Assembly: GCA_963707965.1 (NCBI GenBank)
Contig: CAVPRR010000003.1
Span: forward strand, 277,904 to 341,903
From: VRUE01 sp963707965
GTDB taxonomy: Bacteria; Actinomycetota; Thermoleophilia; Solirubrobacterales; 70-9
Direction of reading: 5' to 3'
DNA: 64,000 nucleotides
Made by a program: the position numbers and the translations under genes. Below the pieces are notes generated by a model. It saw only the letters and a program-made list of their open reading frames with translations, was not told the DNA's origin and did no database searches. Each line of letters opens with the position of its first letter. Positions within the stretch are counted from its first letter, which is position 1. Below are positions 60,497 through 64,000 of the stretch, in pieces.

Positions 60497-61504
60497 ATGA
60501 ACCGTGAGGATCTCTCCTTCTCCGTCGGAGACGACAGTTGTGCCGCGTGGCTGTACTGGGCGGGGGACCGCGATCGGCCGGGGGACCGCGATCGGGCGGG
60601 GGACCGCGATCGGGCGGGAGACCAGGCGGCAGGCGAGTCCCGGTCCGCGAACCCTGCGGTGGGGGGCGGCTCAGCCACCGGCAACCCGGGAACATCCCCG
60701 ATCGTCGTCATGGCGCACGGCCTCTCCGGGACGCGGCGGGACCGGCTTGGACCGTTTGCGGAGGCGTTTTCCAGGGCGGGCTTCGCTGCGATGGTCTTCG
60801 ACCATCGTGGCTTCGGGGACAGCGGGGGAGAGCCCGACCTATTTCACCCACGGCGCCAACTGGAGGACTGGCGCGCGGCGATCGCGTTCGCGCGGTCCCT
60901 GCCCGCGGTTGACGCGGAACGCGTCGCAACCTTCGGGTCCTCGATGGGCGGCGGCAATGCCCTGGCCGCAGCCGCGGATGACCACCGCATAGCCGTGGCG
61001 GCGGATGACCACCGCATAGCCGCGGCGATCAGTCAGGTTCCGTTCCTCGACATCTGGCAGGCCCACCGCGCCCCGCTGCGGGTGAGCGCCCGCATGATGC
61101 TTGCTGCCGCCCTCGGTCGTCACATACCCGCCGTGGGGCAGCCCAACGAGGCGGCGTTTATCAACGCTCCCGGTGGGGAGTCCGGCTGGCGCCGCGTGGT
61201 TGCCGCCGGCGAGGACTCGCGCTGGCGTAACCGCGTTTCCTCACGGTGGTTGCTCACCTCTCCGTATCGCACCAGCCGCCATGCCTCCAACTTGCACTGC
61301 CCATGGCTGGTCTGTGTCGGGGAGGCCGACCGAGTGGCCCGGCCGGGCCCCGCGATCGCGGCGGCGAAACGCGCCCCGCTGGGAGAGCTCGTCGTCTACC
61401 CCGGTGTCGATCACTTCGATATCTACGATGGCGCCGAGCACGAGGCGTTGGTCGGCGACCAACTCGCCTTCCTGCGTCGGCATCTTCGACCGCACCCGGG
61501 CTGA
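60497..61504 (+). CDS. Alpha/beta hydrolase
   Basis: 335 residues from ATG 60497. 'VVMAHGLSGTRRDRLGPFAE' (oxyanion-hole HG), 'VFDHRGFGDSGGEPD', nucleophile elbow 'VATFGSSMGGGNALAAA' (Ser in GSSMGG), an Asp in 'CVGEADRVARPGPA' and His in 'GVDHFDIYDG' complete a catalytic triad. Two oddities: near residues 23-45 a six-residue unit GDRDRA/P is repeated three times, and at about 165-180 'ADDHRIA' is duplicated in tandem, both from short DNA repeats. No signal peptide. Substrate is unknown; these look like a dienelactone-hydrolase-related enzyme. Confidence 0.82.
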   Translation: MNREDLSFSVGDDSCAAWLYWAGDRDRPGDRDRAGDRDRAGDQAAGESRSANPAVGGGSATGNPGTSPIVVMAHGLSGTRRDRLGPFAEAFSRAGFAAMVFDHRGFGDSGGEPDLFHPRRQLEDWRAAIAFARSLPAVDAERVATFGSSMGGGNALAAAADDHRIAVAADDHRIAAAISQVPFLDIWQAHRAPLRVSARMMLAAALGRHIPAVGQPNEAAFINAPGGESGWRRVVAAGEDSRWRNRVSSRWLLTSPYRTSRHASNLHCPWLVCVGEADRVARPGPAIAAAKRAPLGELVVYPGVDHFDIYDGAEHEALVGDQLAFLRRHLRPHPG

Positions 61505-61589
61505 GCTCCACGGCTCCAACCGATCGGAGACCCGGCGATACGGCGGGCGGTTCGACACCTCACCGGCGACGCTCTCCGAGGAGACCGCG

Positions 61590-61754
61590 GTGCCCAGCGA
61601 GCACGAGAGCGAGGTCCGCGGGCTGCTGGCCGATTGCTCCGCCCTCGCCGCTCGCCACGGCGTCGCGGACCCCGGCGAATTGATCGCGATCACCGCCGGA
61701 CTTCCCGAGCAGGAACTTGGCACCAACCTCTTCGAGGTCCACCGGGTGCCCTGA
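61590..61754 (+). pseudogene. Fragment resembling the C-terminal end of pyruvate kinase
   Basis: A ~54-codon frame ending 'GELIAITAGLPEQELGTNLF' plus 'EVHRVP' and TGA. This matches the last strand of pyruvate kinase (GDLVVITAGxPxGxxGTTNLLKVHRV). The rest of the enzyme (barrel and active site) is absent upstream. It could be translated from GTG 61590 as a tiny protein, but a remnant is more likely. It ends 40 bp before tRNA-Arg. Confidence 0.55.
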
Positions 61755-61794
61755 GCCCCTAGAATCGCCCCTCCGGGCTGCGACCCGGCAACCC

Positions 61795-61868
61795 GCGCCT
61801 GTAGCTCAGTTGGATAGAGCGTCGGTCTACGAAACCGAAGGTCACAGGTTCGAATCCTGTCAGGCGCG
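61795..61868 (+). tRNA. tRNA-Arg (anticodon ACG)
   Basis: Acceptor GCGCCTG pairs with CAGGCGC, discriminator G. D-arm GCTC-AGTTGGATA-GAGC, anticodon loop CTACGAA (ACG, read as ICG after A34 deamination), T-loop TTCGAAT. 74 nt without CCA. Confidence 0.97.
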
Positions 61869-61966
61869 TTCCGCGTTGCCCCGCCCGCCTCGGGAGGGTT
61901 CCCGGGGAAGCCTGGCGGGCTATTGGGTATCGGGTAACGCCCGCCCCGCGAATTCGGCCGGGCCGC

Positions 61967-62482
61967 TTACGGCCGCGGCTGCCAGGCGATGCCGGAGAGG
62001 TTGGGGATGCCGCTCCTGATCGTGCGCCTATGGGCGCCGTCCGTGGCGCGCATCACGATGACCTCGGAGAGCTTGCTGTGCCTGGACACTTCGATCGCCG
62101 CGATCCGGCGCCCGTCCGGCGAGTAGGTGGGCGCGACGAGGATCCCGGCGCGGGTGAGGACGTGGCGGTGAGTGCCGTCGAGCCGCAGGGTCACCAAATC
62201 GGCGCCCTTGGAGACGACAAGCCGATGGCCGGTGGGCGCGAACTCCGGCTGGACCTGGCCATCCGCGCGGTGCGGTTTGTCGGGGACGCGGGTGGCTGTT
62301 AGGGAGGACCGTCGGCCCGCGTCGGGAGCCGGAGGTGTGGGCGCTGCCGCCACGGCCGCGGCGCGGCAATGCAAGCGCTTCACAGCTCCAACGATATTGC
62401 CGCTGCTCCAGGACGCTGAGAAGCTGCCTGTTCCCTGATCGCTTCTCCTGATCGCCCGGCCGAGTGTGCGGCACCGTCTCAA
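61967..62482 (-). pseudogene. Remnant of a PD40/TolB-like beta-propeller protein
   Basis: The last ~95 residues have three WD40-like PD40 blades ('QPEFAPTGHRLVVSKGADLV', 'APTYSPDGRRIAAIEVS', 'NLSGIAWQPRP'). The preceding ~75 residues are low-complexity with no signal peptide or further blades, whereas intact family members have six or more blades. It is likely the truncated 3' end of a larger gene. Strand and blades are clear; whether it is expressed is not. Confidence 0.5.
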
Positions 62483-62705
62483 GCGCGACTACCGGCTCGC
62501 CTTCTCGATGCAGCCGTCAGACGGCGATGACGTCGACGGGATCGTCATCGTCCTCTACGCCGGCCCTCGAAACCATCGTCAGCCAAACGGGACGTCTGGA
62601 CGATCGTCCACGACCTGTTCGAGACCGAGAACCCGCCCGAAGACCACCTCCGCCCACCCTGCTGCGAGACGGGCACTCCCCACATCGCGAGCGACTCACG
62701 GGCTG
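62466..62705 (+). pseudogene. Small broken gene of unknown function
   Basis: The first part ('RHRLKRDYRLAFSMQPSDGD' and 'DVDGIVIVLYAGPR') is in one frame. A protein-like continuation ('AKRDVWTIVHDLFETENPPE' and 'DHLRPPCCETGTPHI') is in another, with the switch near 62570. Codon use and the CC pair suggest that this was a real gene of about 80-100 residues. I do not recognise the family. Confidence 0.35.
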
Positions 62706-62820
62706 CTCTAACTTGGCACAGTTTGCGCGCCACACGTGCGCTTTCGCCTCGTAGGCTCGGTAGCAAGCACCGTCGGGTCGAGGGTCGGCTCATCTCCATT
62801 TCCAGAGCGGAAGGCAGCGT

Positions 62821-63093
62821 ATGATGTTCCGTATGAAGGAGCGAATAACGATCTCGGTCGAGCCCGAGGCCCTGGAGACCGTGCGGAGTGAAGTAGCTGC
62901 CGGCAGCGCCCCAAGCGTGTCTGCCGCAATCGAAAGGATGCTGCTCGCGCAGAGCAGGCGCCAGGCTCTGAGGGAGCTTCTCGACGACCTTGACGCCAGA
63001 TATGGGTCGCTCACCAAAGAGGAGGAAGAGTGGGGCAGGAGGGAAGTGGAAAGGGCATTCGGCGAGACTTCATCCTCGACGCCGGAGCGCTGA
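62821..63093 (+). CDS. VapB-like antitoxin
   Basis: 90 residues from ATG 62821 (ATG 62833 is an alternative). 'RITISVEPEALETVRSEVAAGSAPSVSAAIERML' in pieces is a ribbon-helix-helix DNA-binding N terminus. The acidic, helical C terminus 'LLDDLDARYGSLTKEEEEWG' is the typical toxin-neutralising tail. The 3' end overlaps the toxin gene by 64 bp. It would repress its own operon and neutralise the PIN-domain toxin. Confidence 0.8.
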   Translation: MMFRMKERITISVEPEALETVRSEVAAGSAPSVSAAIERMLLAQSRRQALRELLDDLDARYGSLTKEEEEWGRREVERAFGETSSSTPER

Positions 63094-63440
63094 TAGCACT
63101 GGAGCGCGATAACCGGCGACTTCGGGCGATTCTCCGGAGGTCGCTGGCGCCCCGCTCCCAGGTCATCATCCCGGCCAGCGTTCTCGCGCAGGCTTGGCGT
63201 CGCGGTCCGCGGTCCGCCCCACTGGCGAAGTGGATAGGCAAGAGCGAAGTCGACGTTCTCGACGAGGATCGGGCAAAGGGGATTGGCGTGCGATTGGGTG
63301 CGCGAAACTCGACAGACGTTGCCGACGCCCACGTCGTGTCTTGCGCGATCGAGCGTCGCGCGGCGGTTATCACCTCGGATCCCGACGACATCGAAGGTCT
63401 CGCCGAGGCCGGCGAGGACCTGGTCGTCATCGCGGTCTGA
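63030..63440 (+). CDS. PIN-domain toxin, VapC-like
   Basis: 136 residues from GTG 63030, with GAGGAGGAA five bases upstream inside the antitoxin gene. PIN motifs: 'FILDAGALIALERDN' (first acidic residue), 'DVADAHVVSCAIERRAAVITSDPDDI' with the C-terminal acidic residues. The position usually holding the second acidic residue reads 'PASVLAQAWRRG' with Gln, a variation seen in an actinobacterial subfamily. It would cleave RNA; the target is unknown. Confidence 0.82.
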   Translation: MGQEGSGKGIRRDFILDAGALIALERDNRRLRAILRRSLAPRSQVIIPASVLAQAWRRGPRSAPLAKWIGKSEVDVLDEDRAKGIGVRLGARNSTDVADAHVVSCAIERRAAVITSDPDDIEGLAEAGEDLVVIAV

Positions 63441-63499
63441 GCCCGCCTCTTGTGTAGAGGGCACGCGCGCGCGTCAGGCGCCCGCCCGTCGACGGTTCT

Positions 63500-63797
63500 T
63501 CATGACTGGACGAGCTCCTCGAAGCGCAGCGCCGCACGCGTCGGCAGCACGAAGGCGCCGCTGCGGTGCAGGAGACCCGCGGCGGCGAGATCCCGCACCG
63601 CCTGCTCGACATCGTCGCGCTCTCCTGGGTCTTCCGGTGTCTCGCTCATCTCCCGAGCCAGCTCGGGAGACGGTGAGCTGGGCTGGGTGGAGCGAGAGGA
63701 CCTCGGTGAGCAAGGCGAGCTGAGCGGCCTCATCCTCGTCTGCGGGTGAGAGAGAAGCATTCGCCGACGCGCTGGGACAACTACCCTGATCATGCAT
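63500..63797 (-). CDS. Small regulator-like or antitoxin-like protein (single-base frameshift near 63666)
   Basis: From ATG 63797 one frame gives 'DEDEAAQLALLTEVLSLHPA' and 'QLTV'; the next frame continues 'ELAREMSETPEDPGERDDVE' and 'QAVRDLAAAGLLHRSGAFVL' to TCA-side stop at 63500. Deleting one C from the CCC run (63665-63667) joins them into about 98 residues. Heptad-like helices followed by 'GLLHR.G.FVLPT.AALRF' suggest a winged-helix fold. It may pair with the XRE gene just upstream on the same strand. Confidence 0.55.
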
Positions 63798-63918
63798 GGG
63801 AGACGAGCACCTCCTGTGCCATGCCCCGGGGCGTTCCACCGCCGCCGGGGCGCTTTTCGAATGTGGAGGAATGATCCCGACGCTTCCGGACGGATTCCTC
63901 TTCGAGACGATGCTCTAA
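63796..63918 (+). CDS. Possible 40-residue small protein
   Basis: ATG 63796 to TAA 63918, starting 'MGDEHLLCHAPGRSTAAGAL' and ending 'FLFETML'. It overlaps the divergent small regulator's start by one codon. No ribosome site and no recognised family; a chance frame is possible. Confidence 0.2.
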   Translation: MGDEHLLCHAPGRSTAAGALFECGGMIPTLPDGFLFETML

Positions 63919-64000
63919 TCGGGCGGCGGAGCAGCGCCAGCGGCTCGACGCCGATCCGGCCGGCGATCCGCTCGACGCTCTTGAGCGTCAGGTTGCGCTC
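63915..64000 (-). CDS. XRE-family helix-turn-helix regulator (partial, runs off right edge)
   Basis: Minus-strand translation from the edge reads 'ERNLTLKSVERIAGRIGVEP' then 'LALLRRP', matching the last two helices of the Cro/C1-type HTH domain. In this exact frame no stop occurs until 63500; a TAG one frame over at 63915-63917 would end the protein right after the domain, so the 3' end is uncertain. The rest of the gene is outside the window. Confidence 0.5.
   Translation of the reverse strand, partial: AQPDAQERRADRRPDRRRAAGAAPPPD

Overview
The window is about two-thirds G+C throughout and looks chromosomal. Gene content points to a high-GC actinobacterium, most likely class Thermoleophilia (Solirubrobacterales or relatives). 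The hints are secreted collagen-like proteins with an 'ASAVAKKK'-type junction after the signal peptide, several calcium-binding-repeat secreted proteins, a two-subunit 2-oxoacid:ferredoxin oxidoreductase, a 7Fe ferredoxin, a large Lhr helicase, and groESL under a CIRCE operator. The taxonomic call is inference from gene content; no rRNA gene is present.

Layout. 1-18125: a surface-polysaccharide locus. It holds two paralogous multi-membrane glycosyltransferase-like proteins, GT4 and GT2 glycosyltransferases, UDP-GlcNAc 2-epimerase, a membrane acyltransferase, a polyprenyl-phosphate sugar-1-phosphate transferase, an O-antigen ligase/polymerase with TPRs, a PslG-like glycosidase, a methyltransferase, a nucleotidyltransferase-fold protein and an ABC exporter. 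18173-22741: Lhr helicase. 22787-30205: three collagen-like secreted proteins on the minus strand, assembled from G-X-Y tracts and (in two) modules resembling phage tail-fibre proteins; each is preceded by a copy of the same ~110-bp upstream element. 30288-33193: korB-korA. 33299-41320: GGDEF-EAL protein, two Ca-binding-repeat proteins, a secreted propeller-like protein, a Crp-family regulator, L-isoaspartate methyltransferase and an ASCH protein. 41451-44156: SRPBCC protein and CIRCE-groES-groEL-terminator. 44157-46011: repeat-rich stretch around an AbiEi/DUF559-type gene. 46114-51688: SDR, ferredoxin, dtd, Mrp-type ATPase and a large secreted protein. 51830-53460: an IS110-family element. 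53481-61868: cyclophilin, ion channel, membrane protein, MFS transporter, FAD oxidase, PLP enzyme, alpha/beta hydrolase and three tRNAs (Ser-UGA, Ser-GCU, Arg-ACG). 61869-64000: decayed gene remnants and a VapBC-like pair.

How it fits together. The first 18 kb can plausibly build one exported, acylated glycan: the sugar transferase primes a lipid carrier, GT2/GT4 enzymes extend the glycan using amino sugars from the epimerase, the ABC exporter or ligase moves and joins it, and the PslG-like enzyme trims it. The collagen-like and Ca-binding-repeat proteins would be further extracellular matrix or adhesion components. The Crp regulator and the c-di-GMP protein are possible controllers, but no direct link is visible.

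Two structural themes stand out. First, a paired palindromic element (two ~47-bp hairpins separated by a conserved 14-nt spacer) occurs at four loci and brackets the AbiEi-like gene. Second, at least seven otherwise well-preserved genes are broken by one single-base indel, mostly in short G/C runs. This is more easily explained by residual assembly indels than by seven independent pseudogenisations, so interrupted genes are listed as one locus each with the break position given.
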